Source: Ophiodon elongatus
Lineage: Eukaryota; Chordata; Actinopteri; Perciformes; Hexagrammidae
Assembly (NCBI GenBank): GCA_016806645.1
Contig: JACSYO010001326.1
Location: 247,501-311,500, forward strand
DNA length: 64,000 bases
Reading direction: 5' to 3'
The notes beneath the pieces were generated by a model. That model ran no database searches. It was not told where the DNA came from and was given only the letters and a program-made list of their open reading frames with translations. A program made the translations under genes and the position numbers. Shown piece by piece: positions 1-13,604 of this stretch. Numbering within the stretch: position 1 is the first letter of the stretch; the number at the start of each line of letters is the position of its first letter.

Positions 1-612
1 TGTAGAATAAAAGTATAAAATGGAAAGAAAAGTACGAAAGTTATTGTGCTTTATTATTAATTGTATATTTCACGGTACAAATTGTCACTTTCCAGTTACG
101 TTAATATTTTTCTGCAGGATTTGTGGCGGGTTTTAAATCTCGGATTGAGGCGCATTTATTTTGGTAAAAGGGAAACTTGGGGTCGCTTTTATTTTGAAAC
201 TACCACTTTCTTTTTTTTTTTAAACGGCACAGAACTTTCAATTTAATCTCAGATATATTGTACATTTGTCATGTTTTCTTCTATTCTATATTTATATTCT
301 TGATTTTTTTTTTTACAACAGCAGCTGTATTTAAAAAATATATATTTATTTTACTATGTTGTGTTCCTTTGAATGTGAAAACGCACCTCCGTCACAAGTC
401 ACCTGCACTAAAACACAACACATTGATCACATAACACTCTGCGATTACTCCTGAAATACTTTTGGTAAAAAAAAAGTAATGTACCGGACACAACAACAAA
501 GAAAGAGACTCCGTCACTCGACCTTAATTCCCTCTTCTTCTTTTATGAGCCTCAGCTCCCACAATTCCTTGTGGGCATGTCGACACACAAACAAACACAG
601 GAGCCCTTTTTG

Positions 613-613
<1 letters not shown>

Positions 614-695
<82 letters not shown>
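614..695 (+). repeat. (CA)n microsatellite
   Basis: An uninterrupted CA run of about 41 units. Confidence 0.97.
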
Positions 696-696
<1 letters not shown>

Positions 697-1408
697 CTGT
701 CACTGGTCATCAGGGAAAGAGAGAGCATTCCTCTTCTAGCAACACACACACATGAAAAGTCTGAACAGCTACGTCCACATTCTCTGGATCCAGAAACAGT
801 AAAAAAAAAAGTGTCTCTCAGCAGATAGAAAATTGAAAACAGCCCGAATGCCAAATGCTCCGCTGCTTTCTGCAGCATTTGAATTCCTTTAAAGTTTGTG
901 CCTGCAGTGAGAGACACAAAAAAACAGAAAAGAGTTCTTCTCATATTTCTGCATTAAAAGAAATGCCAGACAACAACACCCACAACATGCTGAGGACGTT
1001 TCAATAAACGATGTTTACGTGAGTGGAACTTGTTATTGAAGCATTGCGGTTTGTTTTTTTTAACTAGCTGAAAAGACCAAATACGAGTGGTTTCACTGCC
1101 TCTTTTATTTTGTAGTTTAGGGGTTGAGCCACTGACAGTTTGGTTCACATGTCCTCACAGGATGAGGCAACAATGAGGGCAGTGTTCTCCTGCACCTGTT
1201 CACGTGGCCGCGACATGAAGCGGTCACGGTCCCCGAGTGTGTTCAGGTCAAAACGTCACCGTGGTTGTCAGCAGCGGCCCGAACGCAGGAGCGAACACTG
1301 GAACCAAGTAGTGAAGTTACACTGGTGTCCTTATTACCTCAGAGAGAAAATAGACAACTCTCAGTGCAGTTGGCATCTTGTAAAACCGGGGGACAACCTC
1401 CAGGTGTT

Positions 1409-1790
1409 AAAACCTGCATTCTCTCTCCTGACCACCAGGGGGCGACTCCTCTGGTTGTATAGAAGTCAAAGCTTCATGTGTTAAAGCTGCATTCTCTCTC
1501 CTGACCACCAGGGGGCGACTCCTCTGGTTGTATAGAAGTCAAAGCTTCATGTGTTAAAGCTGCATTCTCTCTCCTGACCACCAGGGGGCGACTCCTCTGG
1601 TTGTATAGAAGTCAAAGCTTCATGTGTTAAAGCTGCATTCTCTCTCCTGACCACCAGGGGGCGACTCCTCTGGTTGTATAGAAGTCAAAGCTTCATGTGT
1701 TAAAGCTGCATTCTCTCTCCTGACCACCAGGGGGCGACTCCTCTGGTTGTATAGAAGTCTATAGAAAATGACTCTACTTCTCAGTGTTCA
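1409..1790 (+). repeat. family A 73-bp tandem module, five copies, each with a CTCF-like motif
   Basis: Five near-identical 73-bp units. CCACCAGGGGGCGA occurs at 1432-1445, 1505-1518, 1578-1591, 1651-1664 and 1724-1737. The same module, reverse-complemented, recurs at 23.7 and 42.1 kb. The flanks (AGAAAATGACTCTACTTCTC) identify it as part of the longer family A repeat. Confidence 0.92.
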
Positions 1791-1904
1791 CAGAGAACAG
1801 TTCGTATGATATCTGACGACAAGATGTTCCTAATTCTTCGTGAGTTTTCCGACAAAAACCTGCGATGCGCGTCATTTTATTGCGCTCTTTACATGCATTC
1901 AGTC

Positions 1905-2060
1905 TTTTCAAAATAAACTTCACAAGAAACTCGGTTAGGTTCAGGCTATGAAACTACTCGGTTAGGTGGAGGAACAGATCATCGTTTGGGATGAAATAAC
2001 TACAGAAGTGCTGTTGCTGAAAAACACGAGTTACGAGACATGAGAACGAACATGGATGAC
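1905..2060 (+). repeat. dispersed repeat family B, degraded copy 1
   Basis: A short diverged match to the family B start (TTTTCAAAATAAACTTC, ACTCGGTTAGGTT) about 110 bp after the family A array. Confidence 0.5.
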
Positions 2061-2964
2061 AGATCGCTGTTTGGTGGACGGTACGCCCAAACTGTAATAA
2101 AAACATTACTTTGCACTGAAGTTTATTAGCCGATAGATTTACGGGCCTTAAACTGACACGACTCAACAAAAAGCGTGATTTCTGTCCCACTCTTTGTCCT
2201 CGTTGAACCGCCCCAGGTGTTAAAACATGATGTTGGCATTAAACACCGGGATTTTCCGCAGTCTTTCCACCGCCGACACTTTTCCTCCTCAGTCTGCGTG
2301 CGGCAGGAAGTGACCTGGACATCACCTCCTCCAGTCAGACGCACACAGAACGTACTCATTCCTCTATCTGTTTCCTAAACTACGACTAAAACACAATCTT
2401 CTTTAACAACTAGAATAACGTGTTGCACTGGAAAGTGATGCACAGTTGAACTGTCTAAAAAAAAACTGACAGATATATATGAAAACACAAATCTTTCTTC
2501 CATCTGAAACTGAGGATTGAGGGCAACAGACTGTTGTTTAACTGAAAGTTACCTGAAAGAGAGGAAAGGACACTCTGACTTAAAAAAGTATGTTAGTTAT
2601 GTTGAAAAGTTATGGTGAGTCTTTAAAGCATGATTAAAAAAAGGCTATAAATTATGCAAAAAGTACCGAAGAACAGGAAAAACTAAATATTAAACAACAT
2701 AATATTTCGGTAACTGCTGTAAAAGAAGGAATAGCTACGATGTTAAAATGTAAATATTACACTTGTGTTTCCAGCTAGGCTCAAATATACCAATAATATA
2801 TTTTTTGGGGGCTAAACCTTTCTATTTGAGCCAAAATCTTACAGGAAGTTAGCAACATGCTAACTAACCAACTGAGTTAGTATTGTTCAAGCTAATGCTA
2901 ACGCATTTCGTTAGGCTAACGGCCGGTTTCTGAGAGAAGAGCTAACAGAGGCTTCACAATACGA

Positions 2965-3060
2965 CATCGCGATACGACATCATCGCGATACGACGTCATC
3001 GCGATGCGACATCATCGCGATACGACATCATCGCGATACGACATCATCGCGATACGACAT
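2965..3060 (+). repeat. 16-bp CpG-rich tandem repeat, about six units
   Basis: The unit is ATCGCGATACGACATC with a few substitutions. Each unit contains the palindrome ATCGCGAT, and CpG is retained in an otherwise CpG-poor intron. Confidence 0.9.
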
Positions 3061-3639
3061 GAGTAAAGTACTTTCACACACGTCTGACCCTCAGACTTTT
3101 TAGCGAGCTTGCCGCGTCTCAATTTTAAATCACGTGCAACGCTTTTATTTTATTATTATTTTACTCATTGAGATAAAACTATGAAAACCAGATCCATAAA
3201 CCAGAACGTCTCCACTCCTACTGAACACCAACTCTTGCAGATAGCTATGAAAGTGCTAACTGTCGACCCAATTAGCCAACGCTTACCCGAACGCTAAAAT
3301 AAAGCCCAACGATTGTGCACTTAGTGAAGAATAAGGTCTATAAAGAGCTTAAATACTACGTTCTACTGCATGAACAGTGTAAAGTGTAACTAATTCCTTC
3401 CTTTCTTTGTCACTCGTGAACAAAAGCAGCTCTGTTCATCTTCAGTCGACCACACAACGTTTCTTTTATCAGCGTTCAGAACAAAGAACACGAGACCGAG
3501 GGACCGCTGGACTGAAACGACTCAGAATGAAGTCCTGAGGATTAAACATGTCAATACGTCATCTAAAGGTGCATTCTGTGTGTTCTTCACTCTGCAGACT
3601 CCTGTGTGTTACTGTGTATGTTTGTGAGTCCGCAGCACA

Positions 3640-4370
3640 CGAAGAAGAAGAAGAAGAAGAAGAAGGAATATATAAGAAAGAAGGAAAGGACAAGGAGACA
3701 AGGAGGTGAGAGGAGGCGAAAGAGGGAGAAAGTAAACAGTAACAGGGGAAAGAGAAAGACAGAAAGGAAGGAAGGAATTTAAGCACAGAAAGGCGATGAA
3801 GAAAGAAAAGGAGAGAGGGAGGAGACAAGAGAGGAAGGAGGGAGGGAGGAGGGAGCAGATAAAGGAAGAAACAGAGAAAGAAAAAGGAAACAAGGAGGTG
3901 CTAATGGAGGAACAGAAGAAGGAAGGACGGTTGAAGGAGAGAAGATGGACAAAAAAAAGGAGAGAGGGAGGAAAGGAGGAAGAGGATGAAGGATGGGAGA
4001 AAGGAAGGATGGAAGTAAAGAAGGTGATAAAGAAAGAAGAGAGAGAGGGAGGCGAGAAGAGAGGGAGGAGAGAGAAGAGAAAGGAAAGGAAACAGAGAGG
4101 AAAGGAAGAACGGCTGAAGGAGACAAGGTGGAGAGACAAAAAAGGAGAGATGGAGGAAAGGAGGAGGAAGGGAATAAAGCACAGAATAGAAAGGGAGGGA
4201 GGAGGTAGGAAAAGAAAGGAGGTGATAAAGAGCGAGGAGAGGAAGGAGGGAGGGAGGAAAGGAGGGAGGCAGCAGATGAAAGAGGAAAGAAAGAAGGAAA
4301 GGAAGAGGCGAAAAGGAAGTGAGGAGTCAAGAAAGAAAAAAGGAAAGTGGGGGAAGAGTCGGGGAGAGTC
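3640..4370 (+). repeat. long homopurine (GA-rich) tract
   Basis: About 730 bp almost entirely A and G on the plus strand (GGAAGGA, AGAAGAAA and similar). It creates long Lys/Glu/Arg-rich and Ser/Phe/Leu-rich frames on both strands that are not genes. Confidence 0.9.
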
Positions 4371-4734
4371 AAATAGACTACAGCACCCAGAATGCACTGC
4401 ACACACACACCCGCTTCAGCTGCAACACGACCTTCTTTGGAAACCTAAACTTTTAACCTGAACTTTAACAAGACAGTAAAACGCAGCAGAACAAAGTTCC
4501 CGGCGGGAAGACGCAGCATGGGTGCCGAATTAAAATAAATGGCCGATCTCCATGGCAACCAACCAAAAGCCCGGCGACGGAGAGCTCTCTTCTGCCCCGC
4601 TGTCCGTCTGAGAGGGGGATGAGCCTCAGTTAATGAAGGTAGACTTGCGTTAGCAAACATACATTTTAAACGTTTGTGAGTTTGTCAACGTATATTTTAT
4701 AAGAAGATTTTTAAGTTACTAATTTTTCACGCTT

Positions 4735-5240
4735 TTTTCAACGAAATTAATACAGTTTTTTCAAAATAAACTTCCTTCTTCACGGGAAACAGTTAGTTAG
4801 GTTTAGGCAACAAAACTCCTTAGTTATGTTCAGGAGAAGATGGTGAAATACTTGGTTAAGTTCAGGAAGACGTTGTGGTTTGGATTAAAATAACGATACT
4901 TAAGTACGAATGTTACGCAACAAATAAATTAACATTGACGTCTCGTTTCACACGGGGCGTGAACCGCGGTCCTCTGGGTAAAAGACAGGTCTTCTGGGTA
5001 AAAGACAGGTCCTCTGGGTAAAAGACAGGTCCTCTGGGTAAAAGACAGGTCTTCTGGGTAAAAGACAGGTCCTCTGGGTAAAAGACAGGTCTTCGTTTGA
5101 CCCGTCCACCTCGGATCTCCTGCCCTCCCTGTGTGGGGCTTTTGAGGTCTTTTTACTTCCTGGTTCAAGTTTACATGAATTACATGAACTGATTGAGAGG
5201 GATATCTACGAATTTCCGTAGATATAGCTACAAACTGTGA
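4735..5240 (+). repeat. dispersed repeat family B, copy 2
   Basis: The same family as 26460-26790, interrupted by a 20-bp tandem array at 4973-5095. Non-coding. Confidence 0.65.
4973..5095 (+). repeat. 20-bp tandem repeat, about six copies
   Basis: The unit is CTCTGGGTAAAAGACAGGTC with C/T variation. It produces an open minus-strand frame that is a repeat translation, not a gene. Confidence 0.9.
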
Positions 5241-6679
5241 GAGAAGAGCCGGATCTATTTGTCCATATTTTAAACTCATAAAAAGTGTTGAAATTTGATT
5301 TTCTTGCCAACCAAGTGAAACGTAAGTTTAAGTCAGGACGTTCATTGACCTCCAACCCAGTCACCACAAACCCCTGCTGTGCAGCCAAACGTTGTTCAAA
5401 CCCACAGAACTTTATTTAAAATTCTAGAGGAGATCCAAAAGTTTATAAAAATATACCAAATATGTCAAGATACGTTTTGGATAAATGTGTATAAAATAAT
5501 GCTCAAGTAAAACTATTATAAAATGGTGAAGCCATATAAACTTAGCCTCATATGGCTTCACTGAAGAGATGGGAAAAAAGCCAAAAGAGATCAGGCAACA
5601 TTGTTGATGCTTTTTGAATGAAAACATAGATTTCTTTCCTTTTACATTCAATTCACTTAAGAAAATAATAATTATTTGGTATTTCTTGGCAGTGCTGTGC
5701 TCATTTGTGTTGCTTGTTTTCTGTTCCCCGCGGCTTCTGTTGGTTTCCGCAGAATGTTGAAGAGCACTCCTTGCACTCCTTTTAGGCTGCTCCTTTTTTC
5801 CTGTTATTTTTAAAGAGTGCGGCTTCTCAATCAACCACCCGCCGTCGGAGGGTTTCTAAACAGGCCCGAGCCGCTCTGTGCTGAATGCTGAGTGCTGACA
5901 TCACGTGGCTGCACATTCAGCCCACCAGCGTTTCAGGTCACGGTCTGCCCGATGACGTCCGCGCCACCACCGGGAATAAATGAGGGAAAGTTTGAAGTTT
6001 GCACGGCACATGACTGAGAAGAACGCACCCTCCTCAGAGGTATTAAAGCGTGTCATCTGCAAAGAAAATCACTTTAATGTGGTGCGGCCGATCAAATCTT
6101 TAAGGGAATCGCCGACAATCCACATTATATATATATATTTTATTTTTATTTTGCTGAATCAAGAGCATTCCCTATAATAAGCCCAAATACATGATATCCA
6201 CAGAGTGTTTACTATCATCAGCTGCGATTAATGAGCCAGCCACAGTGGCTTTCCTACAGGGAAATGACCTCTGACACCAATAGGTGGGGGGCGGGGGGGG
6301 GGGATCATGGGAACCGCACTCCCAAAGTAGGTGTGCAGAAGCCCAAGGGAGGGGTGAAGGTTTTAAAGGAGAAGGGGAGTCAACCAGCAGAGAGCATGAC
6401 AGTCATAAGATGTGTTCATGAGGCTGTTGGGAGGGAATAATGTGTGACTGCAGCTAATTTTAAAATGAGAAATACTTTTTCTTTTTTTTTCTTTTTTTTA
6501 CTTATTTCAACAATTAGACGTGCAGGGATCTTACGTCAAAACTTGTTCCATGTTTTTTCATCTTACTGATCAATTCCAACCAGCAGTTGTTTTGAGTTTC
6601 TTCTGCCTTCCTGAAACTACACGTTGGAGTTTAAAAAAAAGGGAACAGGAAAATAAAATGCTGCACATTGCTTATCAAA

Positions 6680-6960
6680 TAGGGATCTAACTGCCAGTCA
6701 TTTAATAACGATTGTGATTTCCATATATGATAATTACGAGAGCTCGACTTCAGATTTGTATCTCATTTACAAGATTACGAGACAATATGTCATAATAGAG
6801 AGCAAAGAGGTCATAATTGTATAGTAATAATGTTTATAAACAGTTTTTTTTCATGATAATGCGATTTGTTCTTAACATCTCATAATGAGATCCCATCTGG
6901 TGATTAAGAAGATGATACTGAGATCCTCAGTCATAATTACGAGATACAGAAACAGTAATA
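6680..6960 (+). repeat. degenerate CATAATTACGAGA repeat
   Basis: Scattered copies of TCATAATTACGAGAT-like motifs in an AT-rich segment. A related degenerate array is at 39640-40110. Confidence 0.5.
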
Positions 6961-7673
6961 AGATAACACATGTAGTGCTGCGACTATTCAGAAACATGTT
7001 GGTAAAAGAAGGAATTTAAACAAAAGATAACTTTAGACATGAGGGTCCAGTGTTGGATGATCAACAGTCTCTCAATCTTATTCAAGCACTAAAGAAGAAA
7101 TAAATAAGATAATAAATATAACTCTCATGAAATTAAAGAAATAAGAGCACGTCCACTAAAGCGTCACAATAAAAGATCTAAAGATTGAACAAAACATGAA
7201 CAATACTCCGGGATTATAAGTAGGGGTGTCAAGACATGTCAGTATCGACAATAACCGTGATATTGAAAAATGAAAAATGTATATTCATGTAAATGTTACA
7301 CATTTGATATTATCATGTAAATAATCCAGCAGCTCTTCAATCATTTATACAGTTATGGTTTCAGACCACGATAAACTCGCAAGTGAAAATCTGATATTGC
7401 CCGAATAATAAGGCAACTATCACTCTTTCCAACAATACTTATCTGGAAATTATGGAGATTTTGAAAAGTGGGGGGGCGGGGTGGGGACGCTGCAGCGGTT
7501 TACGATGTGTCATCACATTTCTTTCCCCCCCGTTCCCAACGGAGGCGGTTGCTAGGCATCGTCACGGTGTGCGAATGTTCATGTGGGAAGATTAAAAAAT
7601 AATCCAATTGTAGTGACAGTGAATGGAGTCAAATGCACATTTTCTGCAAAACAAACCGAAAGACAGAGTGTGT

Positions 7674-7744
7674 TGTGTGTTGTGTATTGTGTGTGTGTGT
7701 GTGTGTTGTGTGTTGTGAGTGTGTGTGTGTGTGTTTGTGTGTGT
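7674..7744 (+). repeat. imperfect (GT)n microsatellite
   Basis: GTGTGTTGTGTATTGTG variants around two pure GT blocks. Confidence 0.9.
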
Positions 7745-8289
7745 AAGCAGCCAGTAGTAGTGCTTCAAGTGAACCAAACTTAACAGCACACACACCTTTC
7801 TGGGTTTCCAAACCTCCGGGAGGCGAAAAACCAGCGAGCCGTGACGCTTCCATCAAACACACCGAGCTACAAACGACCGAGGAAATATCTCAAGTGGACG
7901 GCGAGAGAACGCTGAACACGGCAATATTCAATGAGCAGCCTCAGACTGTATGATTTGTATGTTTTGTGCCTCTTCAGCTGCACGGTTCACCGATCACAGT
8001 TCACAACGGCTCCAAAATATTAACAAAGGCGGCGAGATGATGGAGTAGAGAAGCATTTATTATTATTATTGACAGACGTTCCTCTTTGTTTCCTCTTTGA
8101 TTGTTTCTTGAGAGTTACAGGATAATAATAACGCCTTTTCACGTCTCCAAATAATACTCACATAAAAACCGTACATAAAACAGTGCTTTGTTTTCAGAGG
8201 TTAAAACAATAAGGACTGCTGGACCGAAGTGAAACGCCACGTCGGGGAGAAAACAATTAAAAGACGCTGACGGAAGTGGCTAAAAAGCA

Positions 8290-8548
8290 AGCGCCTTCTC
8301 GCTTCCTTCTCATCTCGCTTCCTTCTCGTCTCGCTTCCTTCTCGTCTTGCTTCCTTCTCTTCTCGCTTCCTTCTCTTCTCGCTTCCTTCTCAACTCACTT
8401 CATCTTGCTTCCTTCTCTTCTCACTTCATCTCGCTTCCTTCTCTTCTCGCTTCCTTCTCTTCTCGCTTCCTTCTCTTCTCGCTTCCTTCTCATCTCGCTC
8501 CCTTCTCATCTCGCTCCCTTCTCTTCTCGCTTCCTTCTCATCTCTATT
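8290..8548 (+). repeat. pyrimidine-rich minisatellite
   Basis: The unit is around 16 bp (CTTCCTTCTCTTCTCG) with variants, about 16 copies. The open frames across it are repeat translations. Confidence 0.9.
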
Positions 8549-9088
8549 AAGAGTTGCACACGCTCGGTGCCAGGCGAGTGTTTCTATGATGCTGGATTTG
8601 GGAGTTCAGCTGTGTGGCATTAGAGGACGCGGGCGAAACACCAGCGGTGGATCGTGTGGTTTGCCGCACGTTTGAAAGCAAGGTGGATAAGACATCCCAG
8701 TCTTTGGGGGAGTATCGGTATTTGTCGCTGTTGTTATTTTAAGATGGGTAATGAATAACAGGGGTAGAAATTTACTCCAGACGAGTAGATTTCTGAGCGG
8801 ATAAACTGCTATAAACGACCTAAATGTCATTTTGCTCATACATGCAGTGAAATACAAAAAATGTGCTTTGCTGCACGATCGCTCCATCAATATTCTAGAC
8901 ATGTCGCGTACATTCCCCTGTAGTTAGAGAACAGTTTAGGGGAGCATCGACACCGATATCGGGCCGATCTACTCAATTCAAATTTATGTTTACATACGAT
9001 GAACATTATGTCCTGGAGTTCTATCTCCTGTTTAAGTTGTGACCGATTTGTTGCTGCATTAAAAGGGTTTCCACTTGAATTGTTATCA

Positions 9089-9368
9089 ACGACACCAACG
9101 ACACCAACGACACCAAGGACACCAACGACACCAACAACACCAACGATACCAACGACACCAACGACACCAACGACACCACTGATACCAACGACACCAACGA
9201 CACCAACGACACCAACAACACCAACGACACCAACGACACCAATGATACCAACGACACCAATGATACCAACAACACCAATGATACCAACGACACCAATGAT
9301 ACCAACAACACCAATGATACCAACGACACCAACAACACCAACGATACCAACGACACAACGACACCAAT
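9089..9368 (+). repeat. (ACCAACGAC)n 9-bp minisatellite
   Basis: About 30 units of a 9-bp motif with C/T and G/A changes (ACCAATGAT, ACCAACAAC). It reads as Thr-Thr-Pro on one strand and Val-Ser-Leu on the other. Confidence 0.95.
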
Positions 9369-10603
9369 GACGATAATCTGTGCTGGGAGCAAAGCTTTCT
9401 GGGAGATCTATTGGAAATATTTTAAAGAGATGTGAGTCGGTACAGACGACAAACTAAAGACTTCACCTCGTGTCCTGTTTGTGTCTGCAATCAGCAACGC
9501 TCTGCTATCGTCTCTTCAACCTCCTCTGTGTGAGCGCTCTCTTGCTTTTTTTTTGGCCAAACACACATTAATTCCCGTCTCATTATCGCTCCCCGTCTCT
9601 CGTTTCTCATGTTGCTTTCCTCCCCAGCAGTTTGCGCTCGCTTATTTTCTCTTGTTCGCCCTCATGAATGGAGAAGAAAACCTATATGAAAGACGAGAGC
9701 CAAGGCTGAATGATCGTTTTCTATCAGCTGGAGGCAGAACGCCTCAGAGTAAAGGCTGCTGTGTGAATGTACGTCATCCTGGTGGCAGAAGAACAATCGA
9801 ACAACCGCCCTCCTCCACTTCATTAATAAATACGCTCTCATCTTTCTGTGTCAACACTCTTGTGTGCACTGAATCTACTTGTGACCCCACATCCCAGTGT
9901 AGAGAAGAAAACCAACTATTATTTGGCCGATTTAAAGGATGTTTAAAGGCCTAAAGTGGTAAAAGTACTCGTAGCATCTCGTGACCCACTCAGGTTTCTC
10001 TTGTACTTCCTTTGGGGACCCCAAAACCAAAAAGCTTGGGAAACATTGCTGCATGTTCTTCAGCTCAGCTGTGCAGTAATGTTTGCATGTTAACTGATGA
10101 ATGTCGACCATTTTGCATTGGTTCGTGTTGTAATACACATTTTGTAAGTTATAGCTAACATGTTAAAATGCCAAAGTAAAGCATACAGTCGAATGAAGGT
10201 ATTAATACAACAACCCAACTCTTCGTTTAGCGTGTCCGCATGTATACCGCGTGTATTAATCTTAGCTTTCATTAGCCGTGTTTCCTTTAATGTATTTTAA
10301 AGTATAGAAAAGCTGTACTGAAACTAAACTAAATGTAATAAAACTTCCTAAAAGAAGTTTTTAGGTTTTTTCCCTTTTCTTTAAAAAGAGTTGGTGCTCT
10401 AAATGGATTACGGACACACCTTTGCTGATTAAATTCTGACGTAGCAAACATTAAACTCACTTGACTGATCAGCTGTTTCCTCTTATCAGATATATATTTA
10501 CATCGTCTTCGTCTGCGGACATGAAACATGGTTCATAGTAGCCGACATGGAGAGTGTTTGAGATAAAAATGTGGGTCGGAGACCACGCTGTGTTGAGTGA
10601 GGT

Positions 10604-10648
10604 TTTTTGGGGTGGGGGACGGGGGGGGGGGACGGGGGGGACGGGGGA
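10604..10648 (+). repeat. G-run cluster with G-quadruplex potential
   Basis: Several runs of four or more G separated by single ACs within 45 bp. Confidence 0.8.
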
Positions 10649-13604
10649 ACACACCTGCGAGTCCTCACGTCACATTTGCATCATTTCAACACGGCCCACT
10701 CTCTTTCCCCATTCGCCCTTCTCTCTGATTTACTCCCCGAAGACGAGGGTTGAGACAGAAGGGCCGAACATACGGAGCCTCTCGGAGCCTGCAGCTGAGA
10801 GAAAGGCATTGTGGGAGGTGTTCATGGAGAGGACCTTGGCGGGAGTTTGTCACCAACTGTGGAAAGGCGACTCACACTACGAAAAATCGGTCAGAGAATA
10901 AATAAATACAGTTTTATCGCTTCTTCTCTTAAAATTATAAGACATTTTCCACCTCAGCCAAGCCAAGAGGTTAATTCCATGACATCATTTTCAGAAAACA
11001 AATATTATTCATCAGCAGATGTTAAATCAGTGTATCTATATCATCATTTGCTTTCAACCAAGTGGCTGTAACTAAGTAATCCTGAGATTGTGAGTCTCTG
11101 AGTTTGTACTGCAAAACAAAAATGACAATCTGCTGAACTTTGCGCCTCTTTTCAAGGTTTTCATTGTTTCTTTTCACCCAACAAAAACAGCCAGAAAGAC
11201 ACGTTTTTTATGTCCCTTCATGTCAAAGAAGAAAAAACACTTCACTGCCATTCATATTAACGACGAGGACAGCTAAAATACGCTTATATTATGATTATTA
11301 AGATTATGGTTCAAAGTCTTTCAAAGTAAGTAAAAAAATAAAAAAAGTTTTTTAAGCTGCATATTGTTCATTTTTGCATTTGCCAAGTAAATGATCACAT
11401 CATCAACAGATGATTTGACATAATTCAGATTCAGAGTCCAATCAGTTGGATTCTGAGGAAAAAGGAGCTGAGTTTGGACCATTTAGTCAAATCGGGAGAC
11501 TCTAAAATTATTATTAACTACAGGTTACAAAAGGAAATGTTGCTGCTTCCTAAACTCACAGCGGGAAAAATAAATGGCTAAATGACAACAATAAGAACTC
11601 GTGTTCCAACGTCGGATTGTAACGGCCAACTAATTGACCCTAAAAACGACCCTCACATGCCGGTTGGAGCAGCAGATGCCATGTTTTTCCGTTGCCTTGG
11701 CAACGACGACAACACGCAGTCTGGTCGGCGATGACCTAATTCACCAGCCAACCTCCGTCCCTAAAGGGCGAAGCTGCAGAACAATGAGACAAACGCACTC
11801 TGCACGGCTCCATGTCTAATGCGTCGCACAATGTGGGAAACACGACGCCAATGTCGACCAGCGTTGTGGAACCCGTCGGGTTCTGAGAGCGGAGTAACGA
11901 TGGTTTATGACGAGGCTGCAACTAAGGAGGCTTCTCAATGTCAGTTAAACTGTTGATTATTCTCTCCATCGAGCGATTGGTTGTTCGTTATTTAAAATGT
12001 CAATCAAAGCTCAAGACGACGTCCTCAAAGGTCTTGTTTCGTCCTTTAAAAGATATTCAGTTCACCAGAAAATATTCACATTTAAGAAGACTCTTTTTTT
12101 CTTAAAGAATTACTCAAAGCACGTAGTTATGTTTTTCTTGGGTGGACAGAAGTGTGTATATGTAAGAAAGTTGGACATGGACATGTACTACTTGAAGTTA
12201 ATACAAAGTAATGAGGTTTTTTCTGAGGACTGAATTACGGTCCACAAACACCGACGTGTCTGAATGTGTCTTTCTTTGCATATGTAAAAAAATTATCCCA
12301 AAAAATGAAATAGTCCAGACTTCAACCACCAGAGCCGATCAACTTAGCAGACAATTCTCCAAAAACCCTGCGTTGAATACATGACCGATGATTTTGGACA
12401 TTAATTACAGAGAGTTTTAAAATGATCTGATGCTTCTGTGCCTCACTCCAGTACGGTGAAGCTATGGTTACGTTAAAGAAACTAAAATGGTTGTGAAGGG
12501 TTACGGAAAGATCCCGGTCAAGGTTTAATCAAAGTCAGGTATTTCCATCCGTAGTTCGATACAAAAGGAGGATTTTTCTCGAGGACACTGGTGCAGCCGA
12601 CACCCCGATGCTGATAAATTATAGATTTTTTTTTTTATACGCGGCATATCGGTAACATATGGTACAAGGGCGACAGGAAGTCACATTCAGTACCGAGGGG
12701 ACAGCGAGGGACGGGCGGCACAACACATGACGACTCGGCCCTGACTTCCATCCAAAGCCGCGGCGACCATCTGCTCGGGAAGCGTCTTCCACACCGGTGG
12801 AGACGGAGGGACAGGAAGTAGAGCGAGGTTCCACTTCTTCAACAAGACGACCGGCGCGAAGCCTTTCTGGATCGCTCGCTCCGACCTCGAGGCCACAGCC
12901 TGCTGCGTCAGGGACATTAAATATTTAGCACAAAACCGGCTGGATTGAGACGTGATTTAAAAAAAAGGTTGGAACGGCGAAGGGAGAAGACATGGAGATG
13001 AAGGAATGCTCGGTTTATAAATAATTACAGCTCGGATGTTTCTAAATCTCTCGACAATCCGGAGAAAAGAAAAAGAAAATAGGATTTCTGTCTTTGAGAA
13101 ATCTGAAGAAAAAAAAAGAAGCTTCATCCCACAGCTGTTGGTTTTTGAATAGACACAACAACGACGACGAGAGTCACATGGATGAGAGGAAGAGAGGGAG
13201 AGAGAGAGGAGACGTGGGAGGAAGGGGGGAGGAAGAGAGGAAACCAAAGGGAATACCGGAGAGAGAATCCAGGTTTAATTGAGACGTGAAGGCTCACATA
13301 TCTGAGTTAAAGGCCACCGCACAGAGAGCGACGCGCCCATCACCGACCTTCGTGAAAGGTCAACGAGCAACGTCTCCCTTCATCTTCTTTAGAGTTCAAA
13401 ATAACTGAATTAGATCAAAAAAACAAAAAACAATCAAACCTACTTATTGGCAAAAGGTGCATCTTAAAGCTTTCTTCAAGGTAATAACAGAACGCTTCAA
13501 AAAGAATACGTTGGAGGTCATTAACCTTCAGAGTCCAGCGTTTTGAAAGAAGAAAAGAACGACATCGAACACGCATGCGTTCTCAAACCAAGTACTTACA
13601 ATGC

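Noticed and set aside
3609..4461. Overlapping 200-265-codon frames on both strands
   Set aside because: Caused by the homopurine tract, which lacks stop codons; composition is only Lys/Glu/Arg/Gly or Ser/Phe/Leu/Pro.
9481..9954. 157-codon plus-strand open frame without simple repeats
   Set aside because: Starts at a non-ATG codon; no recognisable domain, no splice or promoter context and no similarity I recognise.
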